Below are positions 25,647-37,139 of a DNA stretch of 64,000 nt, piece after piece. This DNA is from Aquanectria penicillioides (Eukaryota; Ascomycota; Sordariomycetes; Hypocreales; Nectriaceae), in contig PYIU01000008.1 in assembly GCA_003415625.1 (NCBI GenBank), forward strand, positions 3,658,001-3,722,000. Reading direction: 5' to 3'. The position numbers and the translations under genes are program-made. The notes beneath the pieces were generated by a model, which ran no database searches, had not been told where the DNA came from, and was given only the letters and a program-made list of their open reading frames with translations. Every line of letters begins with the position of its first letter. The stretch's first letter is position 1.

Positions 25647-27100
25647 CTACTCCTGGAACTCCTTGGCCTGAACACCGTCGCGCCAGACATTCCGAATGTC
25701 GAGACTAGCATCAATGTCCTCCAACGGATTTCCTTCAATCAGAACAAGATCCGCCTTGAGGCCCTTTGCAATCTTTCCTCGGTCCTTCCAACCAAAGAGC
25801 TCCGCGGTCAATGCCGTTCCAGCGTGAAGAGCCTCCTTGGGCGAGAAGCCGCACTCCTTGACTAGCAGATACATTTCTAGGTGGAATGATACTCCCCATG
25901 CTGTGCCCATCCCAACTCCAGCAGAATCAGAGCCCCTAGGCAGCAGGAAGAAAGTGTCAACCTCGTACTTGAGACGTTATAACCTAGATGGTTGTTCATA
26001 TTCTTCACTTACACAATGATTGGGACACCCTCCGCCTTCAACCTCCGCACCGTCCCGTATGCATTCTCCACCGTGGCACCCTCCCTAGCAAAGCCCATGC
26101 ATCGGCATAGATTTGCATGTGTCTTCTCCGTCAGCTTAGTCTTGACTCGTTCGTCATGTGCGAACCGCTCCGCCACGGCCGCCCCCTCCTTGGTGAAGCT
26201 GCCCAATAGCCCCAGCGTCGGATTGCACCACGCCCCAGTCCTTTTGTATGCGTCCACGATCTCCTCACTGACAGGCTCATCGATGAATGTGTGGGCCAAG
26301 CCATCGATTCCTAGTGACAGCACTTCCAGCGTGTCTTCGCGTGCGAAGCAATGCGCCACAGCGACACACCCTGCTGCATGAGTCGCGTCGATGACCGCCT
26401 TTTGGATGTCGAGGGACGGCTTGGGGAAATCTTGCCCCATGACTGCGCCGGCTTCATGCATCAGCTTGGTGTATTCGCCTCCACCGGCAGGAGAGAGATT
26501 GTAGGCGACATAGGCTTCGGCATCGGCGGTAGACGCCAGCTTGGGCCAGGTTGCGACTTCAGCTGCCGTCTGTAGGATTGGAGGATTCAGCATCAGTTAT
26601 AGTTTGACTGGTATACGCGTTGGGAGTCCTGGGATTGGTATTGCCCTTGAAGGATGGGGAAACGGTCAAATCATCAAGCTCACCTCCTCGCTGTTATCAT
26701 GCGCCATCACCACGGGCATTGGCCAACCACCATCTATGGTTGCCGCCATGCCAGCGGCTTTGAAGTCAGCAGCCTCATCCTTATTAGTGGCTGCAAGCTT
26801 CTTTAGTTTGTGCACATTGGCTGTCTCGTTGTGCATGTCCATGACAGTGGTGACGCCGAACTTGAGAGACTGATACAAGGCCATCTCCTGGCCCTTATCA
26901 GCGTGGATATGGGAATCGATGAAGCCAGGGACGACAGTGTGCCCGGGCTTGGAGATGATTGCGATACCAGCAATGGCTGTGGGTGGACCAGCAGACACAG
27001 ATGATATGATGCCATTGTTCACCACGACGTGGCCAAAGTCGATTGTATTGGTGCCGGTGAAAATGCGAACGTCGGAGAGGACAAAACTGGTTGACGTCAT
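25647..27100 (-). CDS. Metal-dependent amidohydrolase (imidazolonepropionase-like)
   Basis: Three exons on the minus strand (27100-26684, 26569-26013, 25935-25647) give 420 aa. Residues 60-68 carry FIDSHIHAD, the first-strand H-x-H metal ligands of the amidohydrolase superfamily, after a beta-sandwich start with VVPG. Exon 2 has VAVAHCF (His ligand of the barrel) and GLAHTFID. Exon 3 opens with GSDSAGVGMG, the usual T/S-D ligand near the end of the barrel, and closes with GKIAKGLKADLVLIEGNPL, the hallmark C-terminal return to the beta-sandwich. The enzyme should hydrolyse an amide or related bond of a small substrate in the cytosol; the substrate is not visible. Introns are 114 and 77 bases, in phase. 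Confidence 0.87.
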
Positions 27101-27777
27101 GTTGGGAATTTAGGAGCTAGCTTATGAATGTATGTTAATAGACTTGATATTATAGGACCCGATCGTTTTGCGTTTGGTAGGGGACCAAGTGCTTTTTGAG
27201 CATTTATACTTGACGCTTTCCTTGTCGTTCTTGCTGGACGATGCGTTTGATCCTTGTAAGCAGATGTCGAATTCGAGCAGTTGGGACGTCGGCTTTTTGA
27301 TCTTCTACCAGGAGCAAGGGGATATCAATCTACATGCTGTTCTTTTATACTTGTGCTAATCAAGTAGCTAGATGTGGAATGTGATAATATCCCTCGCACC
27401 ACCGCCTGCTCAGCTCGTCCTCCACTGAATCAGCAGTGGGTTGACACTACAATAATAAACCAGGGGCCTTGTTTAGCGACCAACACGGTTCTAATCCTGC
27501 ATCAGCATTTTGCCGTTTCAAGCTTAGCAGCCGACAGTGTCCGACAGAATCCGACAGTGTCCGACGCCCAAATCCGTCATCATCGGCCGTCAATGCCCGA
27601 CACCGCCTCGGATTTAGATGTCGCAGAAGAGAGTTCATCATCTCCCGCAAATCACGCTTGTTGAATCTCCATCAATCAGTTCTATTGCCATTTTTGACAT
27701 TTCAACTTCATCATCACCGCTTCTGTCTCCTCTTTGACATACCCCGACTCACACCGCAAGCTTGGCGGCCCCGACAC
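27101..27777. promoter_or_regulatory. Divergent upstream region between amidohydrolase and Zn2Cys6 regulator
   Basis: No supported gene. It contains a 3.5-unit tandem repeat of a 10-base CCGACAG-type motif (27531-27565), listed separately. Confidence 0.4.
27531..27565. repeat. 3.5 tandem copies of a 10-base CCGACAG-type motif
   Basis: Units are CCGACAGTGT, CCGACAGAAT, CCGACAGTGT and CCGAC, starting at 27531, 27541, 27551 and 27561. A CCG/CGG triplet thus recurs exactly once per helical turn, about 215-245 bases before the ATG of a Zn2Cys6 regulator. Zn2Cys6 proteins typically contact CGG triplets, so this may be an operator array, possibly autoregulatory. Only the repeat itself is seen. Confidence 0.7.
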
Positions 27778-29662
27778 ATGATGGTGACCGACAGCAGCCG
27801 ACGCCGCGCCGCTCAGGCCCGCCAAGCGTGCGTGATGTGCAAGACCCGGAAGAAGAAGTGTAACAAGATGTTGCCTTCTTGCGGATACTGCACACGGTCA
27901 GTGGCCAAAGCCGCCATCCCCGTTGCTTGGTAATGCTCAATCATCAGCTATAGCAAAGACTTGGATTGTGCTTATTCTCCGTCTGCAATCCCACGCCGGT
28001 GGAGTAATAATGACACACTTACTGTCCAGAACCTCCATGCTGCCCTAGGTTCAAGAACATGTCCTTCCATAAGCATTGGTTCCTCTTCTCGCTTGCTTCT
28101 ATCCCCAAAGCTACCGTCAGATCAAATAATAGCCGATTCCAACCAGTTCAGTTTCCCTTGCAATGCTCAAGAGCAGCCCCGCTTGATCAACCATAGGTTT
28201 AAGTGCTTGCCAACTGACCAAAACCAGATATAAAGTATATCTTGAAGTTCATAATATCATACGAGGGACGGGAAATTTTGTCGACGACATCAGCGCCCGC
28301 TATTTCCAAGGCTTTCACCGCCACCTGCCCGTCATCTCCCGTACACGCTTCTACGATAACCTCGCTGGGCTCGGAGCCGCTACGGGCGCCGGCTCGTCTG
28401 TGCTTTTACTGGTTTTATGTCTCATCACACAAGCCCCTGCACTGGGATATCAGCCTGTGGACGGGGCCACTCGATCCGCTGAGCCGCAGTCCCTCTATCT
28501 GTCTGCAAAATCTCTCATTGCCCAGGTTTCTGTGTTATGCTCACCGTCCGTCCCTCTTATACAAGCTGGCCTTCTGCTAGCTCTGCATGAATATATCCAT
28601 AGTCACCCGGATGATGCATTCGCAACCATCGCCGGCGTCGTACGGATGGCCTATGCCGCTCGCATTAATGTTCGAGGTCGCCGTCATGCACAAATGACAC
28701 ATACAGCCGAAAACAATGCAGATAACAACCTCCTACAAGCTGAAGAGGCGGCAAATACATGGTGGGGAATTGTAATATGCGAACGGTACGTAACCCTACT
28801 TTACCTAATAAATCGTCATAAGAAATTAAAGCTAAGTTTCCGCTGGTAAAGTATCTTCTTTAGCGAAGTGACAGTCTTGGACCAGCCGCTGAGTACCGCG
28901 TTTCCTAGTGCGGATTCTCGGCTACCCATTGAACCCCAGATCCTTGATCAACTGGATGTGTTGGCCGTAGAATCTCTACCAAACATCCCCGTGTCTTGCC
29001 TGGCGTCACCCAAGGTTGGAGGCTTCAGTCGGACAGCTCAGGCGACTTGTCTTCTAGATCAGGTTTTCAAGACCTTCGATATAGCAGATATTGATTCCAG
29101 ATTGCTTCTGCTAGATAGGCTTGATACCGATATCCGAGGCCTTTTATCACTGATCATGCCGCAGTGCGAGGGTCAGTCAGGTGCCTTTTGCGCGGCGATA
29201 AATATTGCTATCAGGTCAATTAATTCTGCTTTTAACGAACGGTAACTACACTAACCTCATTCGAATAGGACGCTGTTCACACTGCATTGGCGCATACTCG
29301 AAGAAGATCCGCAGGTTGTCAGAGCCAGTTTTAAGCCACTGGAAGAGTGGCAGAAGAAATCACATGACGCGCTTGACACTGTTTCGATGATGGTTGTTGC
29401 AATCGCCGAGAATCTCGTCATCGAATCTCAATCTCCATCAGGCACGGCAACGTACATGATAGACGCCATGCCTCCGACGTATTCTTACATTGCTTGCGCT
29501 GCGCTGAAACATATACATAACAACCCTTGGAGGGGTGATGCTAGGTGGATCAGTGCCAAGGAAGTTCTACAAACATCTGTTCATAAATATTTCCAGCGCT
29601 GGAGCGTTGGTGACGACAAGACTAGGGCAACAAGAATTGCGGCAAATGGGCATGTTGGCTAG
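27778..29662 (+). CDS. Zn(II)2Cys6 transcription factor
   Basis: Five exons: 27778-27896, 27954 to about 28145, 28228-28785, 28864-29214, 29269-29662 (about 537 aa). The cluster is C18-x2-C21-x6-C28-x6-C35-x2-C38-x6-C45. Intron 1 lies between the fifth and sixth cysteines, and splicing restores the canonical x6 spacing, which confirms that junction. The third exon includes RYFQGFHRHLPVISRTRF, the usual start of the fungal regulator middle homology region. The donor of intron 2 is uncertain: GTTCAG at 28146 gives 82 bases with a CTGAC branch site before the acceptor; GTTTAA at about 28197 gives an unusually short one. A nuclear regulator; targets may include the adjacent methyltransferase or amidohydrolase (inference). 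Confidence 0.82.
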
Positions 29663-29795
29663 TTGACCTGATTAAGAGTAACTCTCGTGTCGATATATCA
29701 TACTAAACACTGTCAATTCTATACTCCTGGCTACGTCACATTGAATCTTTTACAAAATGTGAATGGATAAGGCGACTCATATTCGTATTGGTAAC

Positions 29796-30449
29796 TTATA
29801 CTACTAGAAGGACCACAAAAACTGCATAAACTCCAGCTCCAATTCTTTGCAGTTCTAACTGATCACTAACAAGCTTGACCTTGCCTGCAGCATCGAGCGC
29901 TTTGGCTTTCTTGTCATACCCATTCCGTTGCCAAACGGAGTCTCGAACTGTCGAGATTACAAGCCCACCTGGTTTCACGACTCTCACAAGTTCATCAAAA
30001 GCTTCCGGTCCCACATGGCCTTGAGTCATGGTGCCAACGCACACAACGACATCGTAAGAACTTGTGGATATCTCAAGATGCTGGGACAAATCTGCCAAGT
30101 TCAAGGACTTGTAGACACTGGTTCGCTGAGCGACTTCAAGCATCCCTGGGCTGAGATCAATCCCGTCAATTTGCTTTGCACCGCGCTCGGCAAGACATGT
30201 TCCAACGAGGCCTGTCCCACACCCAGCATCCAGGATTCTCACATCTGCAATGTTGCGAGAGCCTAGGTATTTCACCACGTGCTCGCTTGCGAGTTTGGGT
30301 GCAACATATTCTTCCCTGTCCACATCGCGGTTATAATTTTCCGCCCAGTTATTGTAAGTGGTGAGCGTCTCCGAAACGCTGGATGAGTTTAAGGAGCGCT
30401 GGAGACTGGACATTTCATCAAGCCGAGCCTCGAAAGACGAACCGGGCAT
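29796..30449 (-). CDS. Class I SAM-dependent methyltransferase (Williams-Beuren 27-like)
   Basis: A single exon of 217 codons. Motif I, ILDAGCGTG (72-80), the acidic residue of motif II (DGIDLSPGML) and motif post-I/III around YDVVVCVGTMTQGHV are all present, then VVKPGGLVISTVRDSVW. An N-terminal YNNWAENYNRDV segment is typical of the small Williams-Beuren/WBSCR27-like methyltransferases in fungi. It methylates a small, unknown substrate. The C-terminus is a hydrophobic run (YAVFVVLLVV), slightly odd for a soluble enzyme. Its 3' end faces the Zn2Cys6 gene, 130 bases away. Confidence 0.87.
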   Translation of the reverse strand: MPGSSFEARLDEMSSLQRSLNSSSVSETLTTYNNWAENYNRDVDREEYVAPKLASEHVVKYLGSRNIADVRILDAGCGTGLVGTCLAERGAKQIDGIDLSPGMLEVAQRTSVYKSLNLADLSQHLEISTSSYDVVVCVGTMTQGHVGPEAFDELVRVVKPGGLVISTVRDSVWQRNGYDKKAKALDAAGKVKLVSDQLELQRIGAGVYAVFVVLLVV

Positions 30450-31874
30450 GTGAAGGCTTGCGGATACGGATTCAATTGGGTTTCGTCGCGGAGGTCAGAA
30501 ATGCTCAATTACGCGACAACCATGAGACGATGCGCTAATTTCGGAAAGTGATGCAATGAGAGGGGAAATCGGGAGAAATGACCTATGAGGATCATAGTGG
30601 AATTATGGAGAAGATATCTAGTTCATGACTAAGACTGGGCGCGCCTGAAGCCCTCCCGTAGGATAATTAGAGTGTAAACTGGACGTCCAACTGTGTGGCA
30701 GTGTGTGAAGAGTTGGCAGTTTTAGCTGCCGATCTTGTCTTGCTCATCCCATCGTGTCCTAGAGCAAGACTTGAATAGCGGCTTAGATGATTGAATCCGC
30801 TCTAGGAAGGGGTGGCAAAGCAGGATGCGATGCAATGTTACTGTGTCGAAGAAGGATATTTCTAGTGATGGCTGAGGAAGAGAAGAATATAGAGGGGCAC
30901 TGTAGAATAGCTACTAAATTTACAGCGCATTTAGGGGGTTGCGTACACTAAGGTCTTAGACTAATCTCTGGTTATGGTGTTTAATTTGGCGCTGCTGGCC
31001 ATATTTCGTGACATTTTCGTGCAATACTAGCGCTGCGGGATGTTTTAAATGGTCGTTGCCTTATGACATGATATTTCCCTAGAACAGTAGAAAATAGAAA
31101 GAAAACATAGGAGAGAGCTCTATTTTGTACAGAATTCTGCACAACATTGCTTGCACAACATGCACTTGTATGTCAAGGGCCTTTTCTGATTGCTCAATGC
31201 AGTCTTCGAGTACTGTTCGAGGGCATCTTTCGAGAATCAAGAATGGGGTTTTTCTACGACTCGAAAAATCTATTTCTTAAATATGCTTCGGTGCGACCGC
31301 TGATTAGTCCTAATCCTGTGCATGTGATTTGTCAGAGTAAGGAAAACAAGGCAAAATGGGATGGACTCAAAGGATGAAAGGGATTTGAAAGGATTTGAAG
31401 GATGACATAATAGAGGATACTGATTTGACAGCTCACTCGAAAACATGGAAACTCGGAATGCCCGTAACAGGATTATTGGCATCACTGACGCACAGGGCCG
31501 AAACCGAGTCAATTGAACGCCTAGGATTGGGCCACTTACGAAAGCTGAGTGGGAATCGATGCTAGCTTGTCTCCGCTTCTTACTATAGGGATAGCAATCA
31601 GATCCTTCAGGGAGACAATGCCCGGTCCTGCTGTAATGAAGGACTGCTCCTCGTACTTCTATTCCAAGCAACCTATGGATTGAGCAAGGAGATGGTCATT
31701 CGGTGAGTCGAACAGCGAGGCATTGTAATATTCCAAACGCGAGCTATACATATTCCATGATGTTTCCAGGAGAGCTTGGTGTTGGCGACCTCCCAAAGAA
31801 CTGGGACATCCCCACAGCCATTCTGAGCTAGTCGCGTTGAAACTCTGGATAACCTCTTGACTCCGTGATTCAAA
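30450..31874. other. 1.4-kb intergenic region, no supported gene
   Basis: Open stretches (for example 31270-31671 minus and 31147-31377 plus) lack codon structure, domains or good start contexts and overlap one another. The region should hold the promoters of the methyltransferase (left) and the cutinase (right). Confidence 0.5.
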
Positions 31875-32873
31875 ATGAAGGCAGCCCTTGCAACTGCGGT
31901 GATACTCTCGTCAATTGCTTGCGCACACCCGCTGAGCGCCCGTCAAGACGCGTCAGACACTGAGAACGGCTGGGCCCAGGCTCTTGCTGGAGACTCCAGC
32001 GCATGCGCGAACTTGGCCGTTATCTTTGCGCGAGGCACTTTCGATCCTGGGTGTGTTCATTCCCACATGTTTATTTCTGGACCCAAACATATGATCAATA
32101 CTAACCCATTTTCTCAATAGAAACATCGGCCCTTGGGTCGGTGCTCCCTTCCGGGATGCTCTAGCTGCGAGGCATAGCAGCGTATCCTTTCAGGGAGTTG
32201 ACACTGGTGCCTACCCCGCTGACCTTGCTGGCTACATCATCGAGGGCGGCTCTGAAGGGTGCGCAGATTCTCTGGGCGTCGTTGTCGATGCCTACATTGC
32301 TGCTTGCCCCAACTCCAAGATTGTTGTTTCCGGCTGGAGGTAGGCCTGGCTGCGATCACATCCCGGTGATGAAACTTTCCCCACTGACACTATATCCATA
32401 GCCAAGGAGCACTGTGTGCCCGCAAGAGTTTTGGCATCATGAGCGAAGCCTCTGCCTCTAAGGTTTCTGCATTTGTCACATTTGGTGACCCATATCAGGT
32501 TTGGTCGGATAGCATCGACTTTCCAGCCGTGCCCAGCGGAGCTGCACAGATTGGCTTCTGCAAGGCTGCTCCAACTGATCCGCTATGTGGTAGCCCACTG
32601 CCCAACTGGCCTTCGACTGCTACCGGCGTCATCAGCCATCTGAAAGACATTTGGTCATCCGTCGATGGGGCCAGCATGAACGATGCTCAGAAGTCGGCAC
32701 TTGGCAGCATCATTCTGGAGCTTCCCAAGCAGGCTACTCGCCAGCTTGTGACCTTGGCTTCTGATATAGTCCGAGGCCACCTTCAGCGATGGATGCTTAC
32801 CCCGCAGCATTTCTGGTATGGCATGGACGGATCTGTTGAGTCTGCCGCGGATCAAGTTGTGTCGACTTTGTGA
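31875..32873 (+). CDS. Secreted cutinase / cutinase-like serine esterase
   Basis: Three exons (31875-32050, 32121-32339, 32402-32873) give 288 aa. Residues 1-18 are a signal peptide ending ...IACAHP, followed by a short propeptide. Signature elements are VIFARGTFDPGNIGPWVG (oxyanion region), GWSQGA with nucleophile Ser132, TDPLCG with the catalytic Asp and conserved Cys, and ISHLKD with the catalytic His. The second intron splits the Ser codon of the nucleophile motif. The enzyme hydrolyses ester bonds of plant cutin or similar polyesters outside the cell. The tail after the His is about 80 residues longer than in small cutinases and has no recognised domain. Confidence 0.92.
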
Positions 32874-33842
32874 CTAGGCTGAATTCGCATTCAACTCAAA
32901 TGTGTAATTTCGGTGTCGTCCGCAAAGTTCAAGGAGAGATATACGCGGAGAAGATTCATGGTCATAATTGAATTCGGACTTCCTATAGACCATTTCATAC
33001 CTAAACTAGCCATGTCTAGTTCGGTGATGCAACATTTAGCGATCAAGTCTCCTGAGGGCATGGCACGGCGCGATTTCATGAAAGGATTGATGCCATGTAA
33101 CTTCATATTTTTGGGGACCTTTGGTTGTTTTCAACTGCATTCCGGGAAATGATGACTAGATTGGGATTCTCAGTCCCGTAAGCGATTGGGTCGGTGAGGG
33201 CACGCCACGGTCCAGCGATTTCGGGGGCAATCTCATGACGATTTCCAAAGTCGGCTTCAGCCCCGCATTGTCGGTACCAGGACTTGGATCTATGCCAATT
33301 AGAGTGTGGTCGAACCGGGACATTTACGGGATTGGTGAGGGGGAGCTTGTTGTTTGTGACAATCCTTGCTTCGGCGTTCGACTTCCGCAAATCGGTGAAG
33401 GATGTCAGCCGACAGGTCAATGCGATTTGTGGCAGTCAATTGAGCAAGAAATACCTATCAATATGAAAAGAGAATAGCTAGCAGCAATCAAAGTCAAGGG
33501 ACGCAGTGCCCTGTGACTCGTAACAAATTGCAACGAGCGGCACAGAGCGGCATAGAACAAGCGTGACATCATCATGGCCCTCATTAGCATCGTCACGTCT
33601 CCTGACAAGTGCTGTGACGCCTGTTACAGATGATCTGACATTTGGTTGCGCCACAAATGCGAGCCAAGCCAACCCCTCCAGGCTTGCATGAGCTCGTTGA
33701 TAAAACATGATTCCCCTCGTTGCTGAATAACATAACGTTGATCATCCTTCTTTGCCACTCATCAGCGTGACGCATCACCGGGACTTTGAAGATTTCCGTC
33801 ACATGCTCCCTCCGTATCTCACCACCAATACCAATAATACCA
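32874..33842. other. Intergenic region, no supported gene
   Basis: Both strands have open stretches shorter than 120 codons that overlap each other and lack motifs. The right part is the promoter of the alcohol dehydrogenase. Confidence 0.45.
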
Positions 33843-35133
33843 ATGGCGACCAAGCTGGCGCGAGCCTCGCGCTCATTTATTCCAGCCATAAATGGCACCG
33901 TTCGGATGGGCGCATCAGCGCATTATGCGATGCTCAATTCGAGACGAGCCTTTTCTCTTTCGCCCAGATACCTGTCCACAATGAAGGCCCTTGTTTACAG
34001 AGGCATCGGCGATGTCTCGCTCCAAGAGAAGCCGATGCCCACCATTGCCTCTCCAACCGATGCCATAGTCAAGCTCACCAAAACAACAATTTGCGGCACT
34101 GACTTGCACATCCGAAAAGGCGATGTTGCTTCCTGCCAGCATGGCACAATCCTAGGCCACGAAGGCGTTGGCGTCGTGCACTCCGCCGGCTCCTCGGTGT
34201 CGCACTTCAAGGAGGGCGATCGCGTGCTCATCTCATGCATCTCAAGCTGTGGAACATGCGAGTATTGCCGCAAGGGCATGAATAGCCACTGCACATCTGG
34301 TGGTTGGATCTTGGGCAATACAATTGACGGCACACAGGCAGAATACGTGCGCATTCCACATGCGGACTCCAGCCTCTACGCAATTCCCGCCGGAGCCGAT
34401 GAGGCCGCGTTGGTCATGCTCAGCGACATCTTCCCCACAGGTCTGGAGTGCGGGGTTTTGAACAGCAAAGTCCAGCCTGGAGGCACCGTCGTCATTGTCG
34501 GAGCCGGTCCCATTGGGTTGGCTTCCGTTATCACGGCCCAGATGTACTCGCCGATGAAGATCATCGCCATAGACACAGACGCAAAGAGGCTGGAAGTCGC
34601 CAAGCAATTCGGCGCCACGGAGACTATTGACAGCACCAAAGAAGACCCCGTTGCAGTCGTCAAGGCTCTTACAGACGGCAAAGGATGCGACTCCGTCATC
34701 GAGGCTGTGGGCATCCCGGCAACCTTTGAGCTATGCCAGGAGTTGCTTGCGCCTGGTGGTGTCTTGGCCAATGTTGGCGTTCATGGTACAAAGGTTGACC
34801 TGCATCTCCAAAATCTCTGGGACAGAAATATCGGTAAGCCGGGGAACCTCCAGCTACGTTGCAATGGGATACTAACTGAATCCCACACTAGCCATTACGA
34901 CAAGACTTGTCGACGCAGTCACCACCCCAATGCTTCTCAAGCTGGTCCAATCCGGCAAGTTGCAACCAACGAAACTGATTACCCATCGTAAGCCAGGCGC
35001 CAACTAACTCAATTGAATTCTTCAACTAACCGTTTGTGTAGACTTCAAATTTAGCGAGATGGAAAAGGCTTATGAAACCTTTGGGAAGGCATCCGAGCAT
35101 GGAGCGCTGAAGCTTGTAATCGACGTAGAGTAA
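33843..35133 (+). CDS. Zinc-dependent alcohol dehydrogenase, probably mitochondrial
   Basis: Exons 33843-34833, 34892-34987 and 35042-35133 encode 392 aa. The first 41 residues are rich in Arg, Ser and Ala (MATKLARASRSF...) and resemble a mitochondrial presequence; the conserved enzyme begins at LSTMKALVYRG. Motifs: CGTDLH (catalytic zinc Cys), GHEGVG (His-Glu), CGTCEYCRKGMNSHC (structural zinc, four Cys), GAGPIG (NAD(P) fold) and ITHHFKFSEMEKAY near the end. It is close in pattern to the zinc ADHs related to bacterial tetrameric forms with an I-C-G-T-D-L-H motif. Substrate unknown. Start: the next upstream in-frame start is not ATG. Both introns are in phase. Confidence 0.9.
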
Positions 35134-35487
35134 ATTCTAAGCAATATGTGTGTGATAAATGGAGTTATTTCTACTTGGACAACTCATTTTCGTCCTTGTC
35201 TTACGCGTCCGTCACAACATATGCTACAGACCAGACAGCAGTTGTGACAGCTTCGATCAACACCCCTGTCTGTCCCTGTCATCCAAGGTGGTCTGATCTC
35301 GGATGGTGGAGTCGTTTCCGACTTGAGCAATGGCCGAACCAACACAATCTGCTGATGACGATGACATAAGCGAGCCGACAATGATGGAAATTCCCTGGTC
35401 GAAAGTAGAACGTAAACTCTTTGTTTTGAAATCGACGAAAACAACGCCACAGCTTGCGGACGAGATCCGTCACTTATAGCACAAACC
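35134..35487. other. Intergenic region, no gene seen
   Basis: 354 bases between tandem genes. Nothing recognisable beyond the presumed terminator of the dehydrogenase and the promoter of the next gene. Confidence 0.5.
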
Positions 35488-37139
35488 ATGGCGCCAGACA
35501 ACTTGGGTCAAGGAGAAAAGCTAGAGGACGTCGGACGTGGGTCTGCGACACAGAGGAGCACCATGTCCAGACGGACATGGCGCATGGTACAGAGAATAAT
35601 CTTGGGCGTGTCGGGTCTCGCTGCCCTGTGGATGTTTTACACGGACAGATTCTGGGTCAGTCGGCTTGTCGACGACATCTTCCACAGGCCAACATTCACG
35701 CCGCCGTCGCAAAGCCAGCAAGCAAGGATGGAGGAAGTTGCTGGGCTTATCAACGACATCTACCGCACCCTGGCTGAAATGCGTTACCTGGACCCGGTAG
35801 GCATCGATTCTGGCCCACACAATATCGACAGAGTGCAACCCACCTACGAGAGTTTCAACCTCGATTCCTCCATCACCTATCTCTACAGCGTTCTTCCGTA
35901 CATCAACCAGTCAGAGGCGGGACAGGACGCTTTTTTCCATGGAGGCTTGTTTGTTGACTTCCGTGACCTCGAAGAGGTTGAGCAAGGCCGCGATCCATTT
36001 TACGCTAGTCCTCAAGATGCCAATTTCGAGGACGAGGACGGACCTTACATGCGCCCATGGGTGACTCCGCTCTCTCGGTTGGGAACCATCAAAGCGTAAT
36101 CCTCTACGACGCTCGGAAGCACAGGATATGGATCATCGACCAGGAAGATTGGTGGACCACTGACCCTGCATTAGAAGGCCAAGCACAGACAAAGGTCGAT
36201 GTTCTCAACAGGAATGCCTTTGAGCATATGCCTAGCCGTCCTGCTGCCGATGTCCTGAGGGACATCAACAAGTGGTACCGAAATCTCGAAATATTTCCTG
36301 GTGGAGGCGACGACACTGGTCCTGAATGGGATGCGCATGATATAGACTTGGCCTCTCTATACCGAGCCCACGGATGGCCCGACCACTTTGATGGAGACAG
36401 CTTCGAAGTCGATCAGGCCCGGAAGGCTTGTGCTGCTCGAGCGAAATGGGACTCAGAAGAGCCTCTCCGACGCGTCGAGAAGTATGAGATGTGGTCAGGC
36501 AACCCAGAGGATCGGGTTGAAAAAGCACAAGCAGCCGTTGCTGCCGCCAAAACAGATGAGGAAGAATGGTCCGCACGCTTTGAGCTTTCGGAAGCAAGAA
36601 GGGCAGTAGTGCGGATTGGCAGGCTGCTTTACGAGTCTCGGCGTGCAGCACAAGAGCTTTGCCCAAACAATTTGTGCCAAAAAGCAGAAGATTTATCTCT
36701 GTGGGAACTCGAGTGTATAAAAAGGGAATACGACTGGAAGCAATCAGCGTTGGACAACCTTGAAAACGAAGCAAAGGCATCGGGTAAAAAGCCTGGATAT
36801 GAGTTGCGCCATGCACGACACGAAGCCGTCATCTATAGGATGGTGTACGATGCTTCTCGTGCTGATGCCGAACGGTTGCGACCTGGAGAAACTGAGGCTA
36901 TAAAGTTATCGGAATGGGGAAGGGAAAGCTTTGACGAGCAGTGGAGTTATTCGCGGGCAAATCTTGCGAGGCTGGAATCTTTCCTCACCGGCGTGCCAGA
37001 GACTGCCCCAAACATACGGGAGCACATTGCGCGGATGATCCAGAGGTTGACGGATAACTTGAAAGGCAGTGTCTATGGGCTTACAAACCCTAACACTATA
37101 GCGGATGCAAAGGCTTTCGAAGAGGAGTATACTGGTTGA
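35488..37139 (+). CDS. Unrecognised membrane-anchored protein, interrupted by a one-base frameshift
   Basis: Two overlapping frames make one protein. The first (from 35488) ends at 36097-36099; the second runs to 37139. The text joins at TPLSRLG / NHQSVILYDARKHRIWI around a GGG at 36081-36083, where one more G would restore a frame of about 550 codons. No GT-AG intron joins the frames. Residues 30-52 include one hydrophobic helix after a basic stretch (type II-like anchor). The second half is helical and has two related units: one with SEARRAVVRIGRLLYESRRA...WELECIKREYDW, the other with RHARHEAVIYRMVYDASRA...WGRESFDEQWSY. I do not recognise the family. It is a recent pseudogene or a sequencing error. 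Confidence 0.7.

Noticed and set aside
27469..27933. 154-codon plus-strand open frame starting before the Zn2Cys6 gene
   Set aside because: It is the first exon of the regulator read through upstream non-coding DNA and through intron 1. The canonical cysteine spacing needs the intron at 27897-27953.
31270..31671. 133-codon minus-strand open frame upstream of the cutinase
   Set aside because: No domain, no signal and it overlaps another open frame; the start lies in what should be promoter DNA.
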